Source of the DNA: Terriglobia bacterium
GTDB lineage: Bacteria > Acidobacteriota > Terriglobia > Terriglobales > Acidobacteriaceae
DNA length: 48,780 nucleotides
NCBI GenBank assembly: GCA_032252755.1
Contig: JAVUPY010000008.1
Span: 1-48,780, forward strand
Direction of reading: 5' to 3'
Shown here: in pieces, positions 1-7,743 of the stretch
Numbering within the stretch: position 1 is the stretch's first letter
Layout of the letters: every line of letters begins with the position of its first letter
The notes under the pieces: generated by a model
What the model was told of the DNA's origin: nothing
Seen by the model: the letters and a program-made list of their open reading frames with translations, nothing else
Database searches by the model: none
Position numbers and translations under genes: made by a program

Positions 1-917
1 GGATCGAGGCTGCGCTCGAACAAAGTTCCGAAGATGGCGGGTTCGACGTGCGCCCAATCCAGGGCGGCAGCCTTTGAGAGAATTTCGAGATCCGTGTTGC
101 TCAACTCGTAGGTCTGGTCATCGGAGAACAGGCCACCATTAAAGTAAGGAATGTCATCGGCGCCGAAGGTTCCATCGGGCGCCGACATAGCCGCGAACAG
201 TTGCTTCAGCTTCTTATCGAAGTCAGCCGGCTTTTTGAGATTTCCGTTTACAAGTTTCGTGAATAACTTTCCGGGCAGCAGGCCAACGTCTTCCGAGAAC
301 AAGCAGAAGAGGAGGCGCATGAGGAAGTGCGCGCCTTTTTCGGGTTCAACACCACGAGAACGAAGACTTGCCGCTAGGACGGAGAACTGGGCTGCCGCTT
401 CCTCTGTAACCTGCTGGGTTGTGAGACCGGGCTTGAGTTTGCCGGGATCGTTGAAAAGCAGGCGCAGAACTTCCAGCGGCGGGATTTGACAACCGGAAGT
501 TGGCTCGTTCTTGAGCAGGTCAGCCAAATCGAACTTGTATACCTGGGTCGCGGTGTTGGTGAAATTCGTGTGAACCTCAAATCGATCGAGATCGCAGGTC
601 ACGAGAAGAGACGGGTTTTCCAGGTCTTCACGGTATTGCAGCAGCTGCTTGTAAGCGACATCGAGATTCTTGTGCTTGCCTTTATATTCCCAGCCGAAGT
701 AACCGCGTTTCCAGACGTCGGCCCAGCCCTCGCCACCGTCGCTTTTGGATGCGCCGCGCTCGAAAGTATATGTTGACCCGTCCGGGTCAGATTCCGCAGG
801 CTTGGGTTGGCCGAGAATGTCGCAGAGACCGTTGAAGTGTGTCTGAGCGGCGCTACGTTCGGTTAGTGTGGACTTCTGCCAGTGAGCCACGAACTCCGGC
901 AAGGTCAAGGCGGGCAT
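1..917 (-). CDS. MmeI-like type II restriction-modification enzyme, N-terminal part (cut by window edge)
   Basis: The leftward frame from the ATG at 917 stays open for 305 codons to the window edge. Around residues 65-79 it reads WADVWKRGYFGWEYK, which fits the D-x9-E-x-K nuclease motif of MmeI-type enzymes (D67, E77, K79). The fragment ends with PIFGTLFERSLDP, the segment that in this family lies just before the helical spacer and the N6-adenine methyltransferase domain. MmeI-like proteins fuse nuclease, methyltransferase and target recognition in one chain of roughly 900 residues, so about one third is visible. The methylase and specificity domains must lie outside the window. No neighbouring restriction gene is seen on the right. 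The motif and frame are seen directly; activity is inferred. Confidence 0.85.
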   Translation of the reverse strand, partial: MPALTLPEFVAHWQKSTLTERSAAQTHFNGLCDILGQPKPAESDPDGSTYTFERGASKSDGGEGWADVWKRGYFGWEYKGKHKNLDVAYKQLLQYREDLENPSLLVTCDLDRFEVHTNFTNTATQVYKFDLADLLKNEPTSGCQIPPLEVLRLLFNDPGKLKPGLTTQQVTEEAAAQFSVLAASLRSRGVEPEKGAHFLMRLLFCLFSEDVGLLPGKLFTKLVNGNLKKPADFDKKLKQLFAAMSAPDGTFGADDIPYFNGGLFSDDQTYELSNTDLEILSKAAALDWAHVEPAIFGTLFERSLD

Positions 918-1056
918 GGAACTCCTAGGGCCTGTGTTCTGGGGGATATGCGCCCGGCCCGATTTTATAGCAGAACTGCGGGAGTGCTGACACGAAAACG
1001 TCATCCGTTCCGGATGTGGAACAAATGAGAAGAAGAACGCAGAGTCCTTTCTTGAA

Positions 1057-2148
1057 TCACTTCGGCTCTGTCTGTGCCGCCGTTCCCGTCTCCAAGCCTG
1101 TCGGTTGCGGGTTGCTCTTCCGTAGGTCCGGTGGACGCGGTTCGGGGCGGGGCATGGAGGCGCCGCGTTCGTCGAACTTGCCGAAGATCATTTTTCCGGC
1201 GGTGGTCTGGAGCACCGATGTCACCGAGATGTCGATGGTCTTGCCGATCATCTTGCGCGCGTTGTCCACGACAACCATGGTTCCGTCGTCGAGGTAGGCG
1301 ACGCCCTGGTTGTACTCCTTGCCTTCTTTCAGGATGAAGACCTTCATGATCTCGCCGGGAAGTACGATCGGCTTGAGCGAGTTGGCGAGTTCGTTGATGT
1401 TGAGCACTTCGACGCCGTGAAGTTGCGCGACCTTGTTGAGGTTGAAGTCGTTGGTAACGATCTTGCCTTCGTAGAGCTTCGCCAGTTCGATCAGCTTCAT
1501 GTCGACTTCGCGAACCGCCGGAAAATCGTCTTCCACGATCTGCACCTGCAGCGTCGTGATCTTCTGGATGCGCTGGAGAATGTCGAGGCCACGGCGTCCG
1601 CGGTTACGCTTGAGCGAGTCGGCGGAATCGGCGACGAGTTGCAGTTCGCGGAGCACGAACGACGGAATGGTCAGGATTCCGTCGAGGAAGCCGGTCTCGG
1701 CGATGTCGGCGATGCGGCCGTCGATGATGACGCTGGTGTCGAGGATCTTGAAGCTCTTCTTGGTCGCCTTCTCGCCGCCGAAGATTCCGCCCAGCGCCGA
1801 GAGGTTCAGCAGATCGCCCTTGGCCGCGCCTACGATCAGTCCGACATAGGCCATGAGCAGCATGACGAAGAGCTGAAGGAAGGACTGCGCTCGCGGATGC
1901 GCGACGGCGTTGCGGATGACGATGCTGAAGAGCGAGGCACCAACGATGCCAAGAATGCTGCCGATCGCAGCCCCGATGAGCCGCTTCAGGCTTACCTTGC
2001 GGAGACGAACCTCGAACAGGATGACCGCAACACCAAGCAGCAGCCCAATCAGCGCATCGATCGGACGGGTCACACCAAAGGGTTCGAGGTAATAGGAAAC
2101 GGCGGCGACAACCAGTACAAATAGTGCTCGTATGATGACCAGATCCAA
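1057..2148 (-). CDS. YacL-like membrane protein with PIN and TRAM domains
   Basis: A 363-residue protein. The first ~110 residues contain about four hydrophobic membrane segments (beginning VIIRALFVLVVAAVSYYL). A PIN ribonuclease-like domain follows at ~135-255, with the acidic signatures ILDTSVIIDGRIADI and VTNDFNL. A TRAM-type RNA-binding beta-barrel follows at ~265-325 (GEIMKVFILKEGKEYNQGVAYLDDGTMVVV). This order and length match the YacL family, whose physiological role is poorly defined; membrane-tethered RNA processing is an inference. The C-terminal tail is proline-rich and polar. The gene is downstream of the (p)ppGpp synthetase gene on the same strand, but more than 500 bp and an opposite-strand RNA element separate them, so it probably has its own promoter. 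Confidence 0.9.
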   Translation of the reverse strand: MDLVIIRALFVLVVAAVSYYLEPFGVTRPIDALIGLLLGVAVILFEVRLRKVSLKRLIGAAIGSILGIVGASLFSIVIRNAVAHPRAQSFLQLFVMLLMAYVGLIVGAAKGDLLNLSALGGIFGGEKATKKSFKILDTSVIIDGRIADIAETGFLDGILTIPSFVLRELQLVADSADSLKRNRGRRGLDILQRIQKITTLQVQIVEDDFPAVREVDMKLIELAKLYEGKIVTNDFNLNKVAQLHGVEVLNINELANSLKPIVLPGEIMKVFILKEGKEYNQGVAYLDDGTMVVVDNARKMIGKTIDISVTSVLQTTAGKMIFGKFDERGASMPRPEPRPPDLRKSNPQPTGLETGTAAQTEPK

Positions 2149-2330
2149 GCGGACCTCCCCTGGCCCACTTTTGCACGGTCCCTATAACAGATTATGAATA
2201 CGCGGATCGCGCATAAAGTACGGCCCCGATTCACCGACTATCCAGCCAGCTTATCAGTGGCGGAGCCTGAACGCTGCCCCGCGGACTATCACCGCCGCCT
2301 TCGCCAGCGGTGCCATGCACATATATAGTG

Positions 2331-2355
2331 TGGGAAGTATATATCACGCTTCCCA
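2331..2355. repeat. AT-cored inverted repeat upstream of the YacL-like gene
   Basis: TGGGAAG and CTTCCCA form a perfect 7-bp inverted repeat around an 11-nt TATATATCACG core. It lies about 180 bp upstream of the YacL-like start and 100 bp left of the structured RNA. No U-tract follows on either strand, so an operator or promoter element is more likely than a terminator. Function unknown. Confidence 0.4.
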
Positions 2356-2449
2356 AGCGCCGGGATAGCGCCAAATACCGCTCTGAGCGCTACCATGGCC
2401 GCATCTTGCCAGTTACTACAGTGTCAACGTAAACAATTGACCCAAGTCT

Positions 2450-2634
2450 TCCGGAACGGCATTGTTGCTGCGGGACCCAGGTACTTGGGCGGATTCGCAA
2501 CGGCGAACCGCGAGCAGCTTCCAACTTCGGCCGCCCCGTAAGGGGAATAGATGAGCGGCCTCGGTTCCCGTGTCGTACGGGAACCTGAAGAACCGGCGCA
2601 CAATCTCGGGGGGAGAACGGGCGCCGGTTTTTTG
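2450..2634 (+). ncRNA. Candidate structured small RNA with its own terminator (family not recognised)
   Basis: Five consecutive helices can be drawn on the plus strand: 2476-2489 (loop GTAC), 2490-2510 (stem CGG(A)TTCGC/GCGAACCG), 2529-2560 (an outer GGCCG/CGGCC helix holding CCCC-GTAA-GGGG with a GNRA tetraloop), 2563-2585 (9 perfect pairs, GGTTCCCGT/ACGGGAACC) and 2591-2629 (AACCGGCGC/GCGCCGGTT). The last is followed by TTTT, an intrinsic terminator. No coding frame explains this, and both flanking genes run the other way, so it is not a leader of either. The 5' end is not determined; TTGACC at 2437 may be a -35 box but no clear -10 follows. It does not carry tmRNA, RNase P or SRP signatures. 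A 6S-like or lineage-specific RNA is possible. Confidence 0.5.
2591..2634 (+). terminator. Intrinsic terminator of the candidate RNA
   Basis: Nine perfect base pairs (AACCGGCGC/GCGCCGGTT) with an inner TCTC/GAGA extension and a following T-tract on the plus strand. It points rightward, with no protein gene ending there on that strand. Confidence 0.7.
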
Positions 2635-2685
2635 TGCCCTGAAGTCGCCCCTAACACATTGATATTTATAGGTCGGAAAAAGGCG

Positions 2686-4896
2686 CTAGAGCTTCTGGAT
2701 GCGTTGGACGTCGCGGACCCCGGCAATTTTGCGCAGGCCGGTAATGACGCGATTCAGGTGAGCCAGATCGGTGATGTCGATGACCAGGTCGATGTTGCCG
2801 TAGCCATCGGAAGTCCGGGCTTCGATGTTGCGGATGTTGGTGTTGTCGTCGCTCACGATAGCGGTGATGTTCTTGAGGATTCCGGCGCGGTCGTCGCTGA
2901 GAACGGTTAGTTTCACCGGGTATCCTGGTGGAGAACCGCCGGCGATCTTGGGCTCCTTGGATGTCCACTCGACGGCGATCCGGCGCTCAGGTTCGTAGAG
3001 AAGGTTCTCGACATTGGGACAATGTTTCGAGTGGACCGCGACGCCTTTGCCGCGGGTGACGTAGCCGACGATCTCTTCGCCTCGGATTGGGTTACAACAA
3101 CGAGCGCGGTATACGAGGAGGTCGTCGTGGCCGCGGACCTTGATGGCGGAGCTTTCGCCGCCGAAGACGCGGCGCACGACCGAGGTGAAACCGCTGGGCT
3201 CCTCGGAGCCGTCGTCGGGAGTGCCGGGCGGAGCGAGTTTGGCGAGGATGGATTTGGCCGAGTATTTGCCGTAGCCGAGCGCGGCCATGAGGTCGTCGAC
3301 GCGACCAAGGCCGTATTCAGATGCGGCTTTCAGTAAGTCGTCGTCCTTGATGTCCTTGAGCGAGATGCGGTACTTGCGGGCCTCTTTCTCGACCAGTTTG
3401 CGGCCGATTTCGATGGCGCGCTCGCGCTGGTGGACGTTGAGCCAGTGCTTGATCTTCTGGCGCGCGCGGGAGGATTTGACGATTCCGAGCCAGTCGCGGC
3501 TGGGGTTGTGACCAGCCTGCGTCATGATTTCGACGATGTCGCCGGAGCGCAGCTTGTAGCGCAGCGGGACGATGCGGCCGTTGACTTTGGCGCCGATGCA
3601 GGTGTGTCCGACCTCGGTGTGGACCGTGTAGGCGAAGTCAATGGGCGAGGCATCGCGCGGCAGGATTACGACTTTGCCTTTCGGCGTGAAGGTGTAAACC
3701 TCTTCCGGGTAGAGGTCGATCTTCAGGGTCGAAAGGAACTCGCTGGGATCGGCCATGTCGCGCTGCCAGTCGACCACCTGGCGAAGCCAGGCGAGACGCT
3801 GTTCGTCGCGCGCGGAGATGGGCCCATCCTTATATTTCCAATGGGCGTAGATGCCTTCTTCGGCCATCTTGTGCATCTCTTCGGTGCGGATCTGGACTTC
3901 GAAAGGATGGCCGCCTTCGCCGAGGACGGTGGTGTGCAGTGACTGGTAGAGGTTTGGCCGCGGCATGGCGATGAAGTCCTTGATCCGGCCGGGGACGGGT
4001 CGCCACTGGTTATGGATGATGCCGAGCGTGGCGTAACAGTCATTTACGGAGTGGGTGATGATGCGCAGCGCGAGGAGATCGTACATCTGGTCGACGGTAA
4101 TTTTCTGGCGCTGGAGCTTTAGGTAGATAGAGTAGAGACGCTTGATGCGCCAGTCCACACGGGCCTCGATGCGGGCCTCTTTGAGTTTGGCGGAGATGAG
4201 ATCGATCATGCGATGCAGCGTCTTCTCGCCTTCTTTGCGACGGGCATCGACGGTTTCCTTCACCTGCTGGTAACCGACCGGATCGACGTAGGGGAATGCC
4301 AGGTCCTCGAGTTCGCCACGGACTTTGCCCATGCCGAGGCGATGAGCGAGCGGGGCGTAGATTTCGAGGGTCTCGCGCGCGATCTTCTGCTGACGATCGG
4401 GCGAGAGGTGCTCGAGGGTGCGCATATTGTGCAGGCGGTCGGCCAGTTTGATGAGGACGACGCGGATGTCGTCAACCATCGCCAGCATCATCTTGCGGAC
4501 ATTCTCGGCCTGCTGCTCTTCCTTGCTGGCGAAATCGATTTTGCTGATCTTGGTGACGCCTTCGACGATATGTGCGACCTGGTCGCCAAATTGGGACTTG
4601 ATCTCTTCGATTGTGACCGAGGTGTCCTCGACGGAGTCGTGGAGGAGGCCGGCGGCGATGGCCACGGCGTCGAGTCTCATGTCGGCGAGGAGATGGGCGA
4701 CTTCGAGCGGATGAACGAGGTAGGGCTCGCCGGAGGCGCGGGATTGTCCGGCATGCTGCCGGAGCGAGAATTCGTAGGCTCGCTGCACCAAGCCACTGTC
4801 GTCGTTCGGACGGTTCGTTCGGACCTTCTTAATGAGGTCTCGGAACTTCGTGACCGTCAGGACGTTGGTTGCGATCTGCTGGCGCAGGGTCCCCAT
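2686..4896 (-). CDS. rsh: Bifunctional (p)ppGpp synthetase/hydrolase, RelA/SpoT family
   Basis: A 736-residue long RSH protein, the usual length. The HD hydrolase domain has HD at 86-87 and ED at 90-91 (LLHDSVEDT), with an HP motif at 62-63, so the hydrolase looks intact. The synthetase domain carries GRIKDFIAMPRPN, where RIKD is the RxKD signature of bifunctional enzymes rather than the ExDD of synthetase-only RelA, followed by FEVQIRTEEMHKMAEEGIYAHWKYK. A TGS domain (VYTFTPKGKVVILP), a helical/zinc-finger-like section with CCNPIRGEEIVGY, and a C-terminal ACT domain follow. It makes and degrades the stringent-response alarmone in the cytoplasm, probably at the ribosome. It is the only RSH gene in the window. 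Confidence 0.96.
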   Translation of the reverse strand: MGTLRQQIATNVLTVTKFRDLIKKVRTNRPNDDSGLVQRAYEFSLRQHAGQSRASGEPYLVHPLEVAHLLADMRLDAVAIAAGLLHDSVEDTSVTIEEIKSQFGDQVAHIVEGVTKISKIDFASKEEQQAENVRKMMLAMVDDIRVVLIKLADRLHNMRTLEHLSPDRQQKIARETLEIYAPLAHRLGMGKVRGELEDLAFPYVDPVGYQQVKETVDARRKEGEKTLHRMIDLISAKLKEARIEARVDWRIKRLYSIYLKLQRQKITVDQMYDLLALRIITHSVNDCYATLGIIHNQWRPVPGRIKDFIAMPRPNLYQSLHTTVLGEGGHPFEVQIRTEEMHKMAEEGIYAHWKYKDGPISARDEQRLAWLRQVVDWQRDMADPSEFLSTLKIDLYPEEVYTFTPKGKVVILPRDASPIDFAYTVHTEVGHTCIGAKVNGRIVPLRYKLRSGDIVEIMTQAGHNPSRDWLGIVKSSRARQKIKHWLNVHQRERAIEIGRKLVEKEARKYRISLKDIKDDDLLKAASEYGLGRVDDLMAALGYGKYSAKSILAKLAPPGTPDDGSEEPSGFTSVVRRVFGGESSAIKVRGHDDLLVYRARCCNPIRGEEIVGYVTRGKGVAVHSKHCPNVENLLYEPERRIAVEWTSKEPKIAGGSPPGYPVKLTVLSDDRAGILKNITAIVSDDNTNIRNIEARTSDGYGNIDLVIDITDLAHLNRVITGLRKIAGVRDVQRIQKL

Positions 4897-5026
4897 ACCC
4901 GATTATATCCGCGCTCCGGGGGCCTGGCACAATTGATAGCAATTGAAGTCCGTAACGGTCGGAATACTCGTCCTAACGTACTGTTGCCGGGTATTTCGGG
5001 CGAGCCTAGCATTGAGGAGCGGCAAG

Positions 5027-6160
5027 ATGTGGTCGGAGGCCCATATGCGATGTTGGCGCGCAATTATGGTGGTGTTGGTGTCCGTATTGGCAGTGATGTG
5101 GCAGGGCTGTGGTGGAAATGGGGGCGGGACCGGGGGCGGAAGATACGGCAATAGTGGCGGAAACACCGCGACCTACCTGCTATACACGGATGCGACTGCG
5201 AATACGATCGGTGTTGCGGCGATTGGAACATCCGGAGCGCTGACGGTAATGGCGCCGGCGCAGACTGGCCTGCAGCCGATCGGGATGGCAGCGACTCCCG
5301 ACGGCAAGTTCGTTTATGTGCTGAATGCGAATTCGGGAACGGTCTCGCAGTTTGCGGTTGCGGCCGATGGGAGCCTGACGCAGCCCGCGTCAGCGATTGG
5401 AACGGGATTGCAGCCGACGGCGATTGCGGTGGATCCGCAGGAACGGTTCGCGGTGGTTGCGAACACGAACTCAGGTGCAGGCGGCACGCTTTCGGTTTAC
5501 AACATCAACAGCACGACGGGCATTTTGACGTTGGCCTCGACTTCGGCGACGCTGCTGAATATTGCCGATCCAAAGACGGTTGCGATCAGCGGCAACTACG
5601 TTTATGTAGCTGACGCGGACACGATTGATGTCCTGGTTTTCAATCCTCAGACATTTGCCTTCACGTTCGCGAGCGGCAGTCCTTTTTCGGCAGGACCGGC
5701 GGGAACCAGCATCACGGGTTTGTACTCTCCGCCACAAGCGAGCACGGTGCTGTACGCGGCGGACGGCAACACTAATTCCCTGCTGAGTTTCAGCATTTCA
5801 GGAGGCGCACTGCAAGCGACTGGTTCGCTGCCAACCGGAACGCAGCCAGTGGCACTCGTCGCGGATAATCAGAATCGTTTTCTATTTGTGGCAAATTCAG
5901 TAAGCGACAACATCTCCGTATTCGCTGTGAACGCGACGACGGGGGCACTCACCGCGGCCTCAACGACGGCTCTTACGACCGGTACTGCTCCGAATGCGCT
6001 CGCTTATGACCCGGTAAATAATTTCCTGATCATCAGTGAATCCGGAACAAAGCAGATTCTTCCACTCGCGGTGAATACATCTACGGGAGGGCTCTCGACT
6101 CTTAGCGGTTCTATGGCCGTGACGAACTCTCCTTCAGCATTGGCGGTAGCACAACCGTGA
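5027..6160 (+). CDS. YncE/lactonase-like beta-propeller lipoprotein
   Basis: The frame is open from 4943, but ATG 5027 is preceded by GAGGAG at a 7-nt spacing and gives a 377-residue protein. Its hydrophobic signal segment (IMVVLVSVLAVMWQGC) ends in a lipobox-like cysteine and a Gly-rich linker. The body repeats a PDGKFVYVLN/NSGTVSQFAV-type blade unit (QPIGMAATPDGKFVYVLNAN, QPTAIAVDPQERFAVVANTN, QPVALVADNQNRFLFVANSV, APNALAYDPVNNFLIISESG), as in 6-phosphogluconolactonase/YncE-like seven-bladed propellers. It is predicted to sit in the periplasm or outer membrane; the ligand is unknown. Its stop overlaps the next start (GTGA at 6157-6160), so the two are probably cotranslated. Confidence 0.8.
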   Translation: MWSEAHMRCWRAIMVVLVSVLAVMWQGCGGNGGGTGGGRYGNSGGNTATYLLYTDATANTIGVAAIGTSGALTVMAPAQTGLQPIGMAATPDGKFVYVLNANSGTVSQFAVAADGSLTQPASAIGTGLQPTAIAVDPQERFAVVANTNSGAGGTLSVYNINSTTGILTLASTSATLLNIADPKTVAISGNYVYVADADTIDVLVFNPQTFAFTFASGSPFSAGPAGTSITGLYSPPQASTVLYAADGNTNSLLSFSISGGALQATGSLPTGTQPVALVADNQNRFLFVANSVSDNISVFAVNATTGALTAASTTALTTGTAPNALAYDPVNNFLIISESGTKQILPLAVNTSTGGLSTLSGSMAVTNSPSALAVAQP

Positions 6161-7053
6161 AAGTCCTGGTCAGCGGATCCTCCGGACTGATCGGTTCGGC
6201 GCTGGTACCGGCGCTGCGCGTGCGCGGCGACGAGGTGCTGGCGCTGGTGCGCCGCGCACCACAGAATCCAGCTGAGGTGCAGTGGCACGAGCAAGGATCC
6301 GTTGAACCGCGATCGCTGATCGATGTGGATGCGGTCGTCCACCTCGCTGGCAAAAACGTCGCGACACGCTGGACTGCGCGAGCCAAGCACGAAATCTTCG
6401 ACAGCCGGGTAAAGGGAACGCAGGTTCTGGCAGAAGCGGTGGGCGAAAGCTTCCGTCGAACCGGCAAGCCGGATACATTGGTGTCGGCTTCAGCGATCGG
6501 CTACTACGGCGCTCGCGGGAATGAGATTCTGACCGAGGACAGTCCTTCGGGAGGCGGCTTCCTGGCGGAAGTTGTTCGCCGGTGGGAGGACGCAACCGAA
6601 CCTGCGCGAAAGGCAGGCGTGCGGGTATTTATGCCGCGGATCGGTATGGTCCTTTCGCGTGAAGGCGGAGCGCTGAAGAAAATGCTGCCGCCATTCAAGT
6701 GGGGATTGGGCGGAAAGATTGGAAGCGGCGAGCAGTGGATCAGTTGGATTGCCATGACCGACCTGGTGCGACTGATCCTGCGCGCACTGGATGACGAGAA
6801 CATCGCAGGCGTCTACAACGCTGTCGCGCCGGAGCCGGTGCGAAACCGGCACTTCGTCGAGGCGCTTGGGCACGCGCTGCATCGGCCAACGGTCGTTCCA
6901 CTGCCTGCGTTCGCAGTGAAGGCGATGTTCGGGCGGATGGGCGTAGAGACGGTTCTCGCCAGCACGCGGGTGATTCCGATGAGGCTGCAGAATATCGAGT
7001 ACAGGTTTGAGTATCCGGAGTTGGAGATCGCGCTGGAGAGGACGGTCGGCTGA
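6157..7053 (+). CDS. SDR39-type epimerase (YfcH/TIGR01777 family)
   Basis: A 298-residue protein starting with GTG inside the previous stop. The Rossmann nucleotide motif is GSSGLIGSAL near residue 7. SASAIGYYGARG carries the Tyr of the extended SDR active site, and FMPRIGMVLSREGGALKKM is the family hallmark. The C-terminal DUF1731 region includes PLPAFAVKAMFGRMG and RVIPMRLQNIEYRFEYPEL. These enzymes are NAD(P)-binding sugar-epimerase-like proteins whose substrates are unknown. The GTGA overlap implies translational coupling to the beta-propeller lipoprotein. A CACAGAG-type repeat follows immediately downstream. Confidence 0.93.
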   Translation: MKVLVSGSSGLIGSALVPALRVRGDEVLALVRRAPQNPAEVQWHEQGSVEPRSLIDVDAVVHLAGKNVATRWTARAKHEIFDSRVKGTQVLAEAVGESFRRTGKPDTLVSASAIGYYGARGNEILTEDSPSGGGFLAEVVRRWEDATEPARKAGVRVFMPRIGMVLSREGGALKKMLPPFKWGLGGKIGSGEQWISWIAMTDLVRLILRALDDENIAGVYNAVAPEPVRNRHFVEALGHALHRPTVVPLPAFAVKAMFGRMGVETVLASTRVIPMRLQNIEYRFEYPELEIALERTVG

Positions 7054-7059
7054 AAACCT

Positions 7060-7091
7060 ACTCACCACAGAGACACAGAGGCACAGAGGAT
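7060..7091 (+). repeat. CACAGAG repeat, copy 1 (right after epimerase gene)
   Basis: ACTCACCACAGAG followed by alternating CACAGAG words. A second copy in the same orientation is at 7619-7649, with only a few substitutions. The two copies bracket ybaK. Such short intergenic repeats recur across soil-bacterial genomes; that general point is background knowledge, while the pair is seen here. Confidence 0.75.
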
Positions 7092-7128
7092 TGAAGGTAA
7101 AGACCAAGACAAGAAGCCATGTTGCTAA

Positions 7129-7608
7129 TCAAGGCTTCGCACGCGAGATTTCCGCCACTGTCGCCGAGGTTGCGCGGATGTAGTCGTCGGGCTTGAGGAG
7201 CATCTGGGTGCCGCGATGGCCTGCGGAGACGGAGATCAGATCGAACAGGATGACGGTTTCGTCGAGGAAGACAGGGAAATCTTTCTTCGCGCCGAGTGCG
7301 GTGACGCCGCCACGGATGTAGCCGGTTAGGGGCTGCACTTCTTTCAACGGAACAATGTCGACCTTCTTGTTACCCATGGCGCGGGCGAGGAGTTTGAAAT
7401 CCAACTCATAATTGCCGGGGATGACGGCGAAGGCTTCGCCGGTGCGTTCGCCACGGACGAGCAGGGTCTTGAATACCTGCTCGGGCGGCATGCCGATCTT
7501 CGCGGCTACGGTTTCGGCGGCGAGATCGTCGGGATCGACTTCGTACTCGCGCAGCTCGTAGGCGATGCCGAGCTGGTCGAGGATGCGGGCTGCGTTGGTC
7601 TTCGACAT
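7129..7608 (-). CDS. ybaK: Aminoacyl-tRNA deacylase, YbaK/EbsC family
   Basis: A 159-residue protein, the family length. It has the YbaK fold signatures: YELREYEVDPDDLAAETVAAKIGMPPEQVFKTL near the N-terminus, then NKKVDIVPLKEVQPLTGYIRGGVTALGAKK with the conserved Lys and the GG(V)xP/ALG loop. The family hydrolyses mischarged Cys-tRNA(Pro) and related species in trans, a translation quality-control step in the cytoplasm. It is a single gene between repeat-bearing spacers, and gltX lies upstream on the same strand. The nearby repeats could delimit a mobile or re-inserted block, but base use is like that of its neighbours. Confidence 0.92.
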   Translation of the reverse strand: MSKTNAARILDQLGIAYELREYEVDPDDLAAETVAAKIGMPPEQVFKTLLVRGERTGEAFAVIPGNYELDFKLLARAMGNKKVDIVPLKEVQPLTGYIRGGVTALGAKKDFPVFLDETVILFDLISVSAGHRGTQMLLKPDDYIRATSATVAEISRAKP

Positions 7609-7618
7609 AGAACCTTCG

Positions 7619-7649
7619 ACTCACCACAGAGGCACAGAGACACAGCGGA
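7619..7649 (+). repeat. CACAGAG repeat, copy 2 (just upstream of ybaK)
   Basis: ACTCACCACAGAGGCACAGAGACACAG, a near-identical direct copy of the element at 7060-7091. It begins 11 bases beyond the ybaK start codon, so it would be part of the ybaK leader or promoter region. Confidence 0.75.
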
Positions 7650-7675
7650 AGCTGGGGCTGAGAAACTAAGACTAG

Positions 7676-7743
7676 AACCACGAAGGCACGAAGTCACGAA
7701 GAACTGAAGCTTGAAAACGTCGTGTCTTCGTGACTTCGTGGTT
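7676..7743. repeat. CACGAAG palindromic repeat at the gltX 3' end
   Basis: The left arm (7687-7701, CACGAAGTCACGAAG) is the perfect reverse complement of the right arm (7726-7740). The outer AACCACGAAG/CTTCGTGGTT words extend it. The spacer is 24 nt. The right arm abuts the gltX stop codon at 7742-7744, so the gltX transcript ends in a long hairpin that may protect or terminate it. Confidence 0.75.

Noticed and set aside
2437-2465. TTGACC-N17-CATTGT as a sigma-70 promoter of the structured RNA
   Set aside because: The -10 matches at only three of six positions, so it is not annotated as a promoter.
4213-5154. A 313-codon plus-strand frame opposite rsh
   Set aside because: Shadow of the conserved rsh reading frame; peptide has no recognisable features.
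7676-7743. CRISPR-like spacing of CACGAAG words
   Set aside because: Only a single palindromic unit with no regular repeat-spacer pattern and no cas genes.
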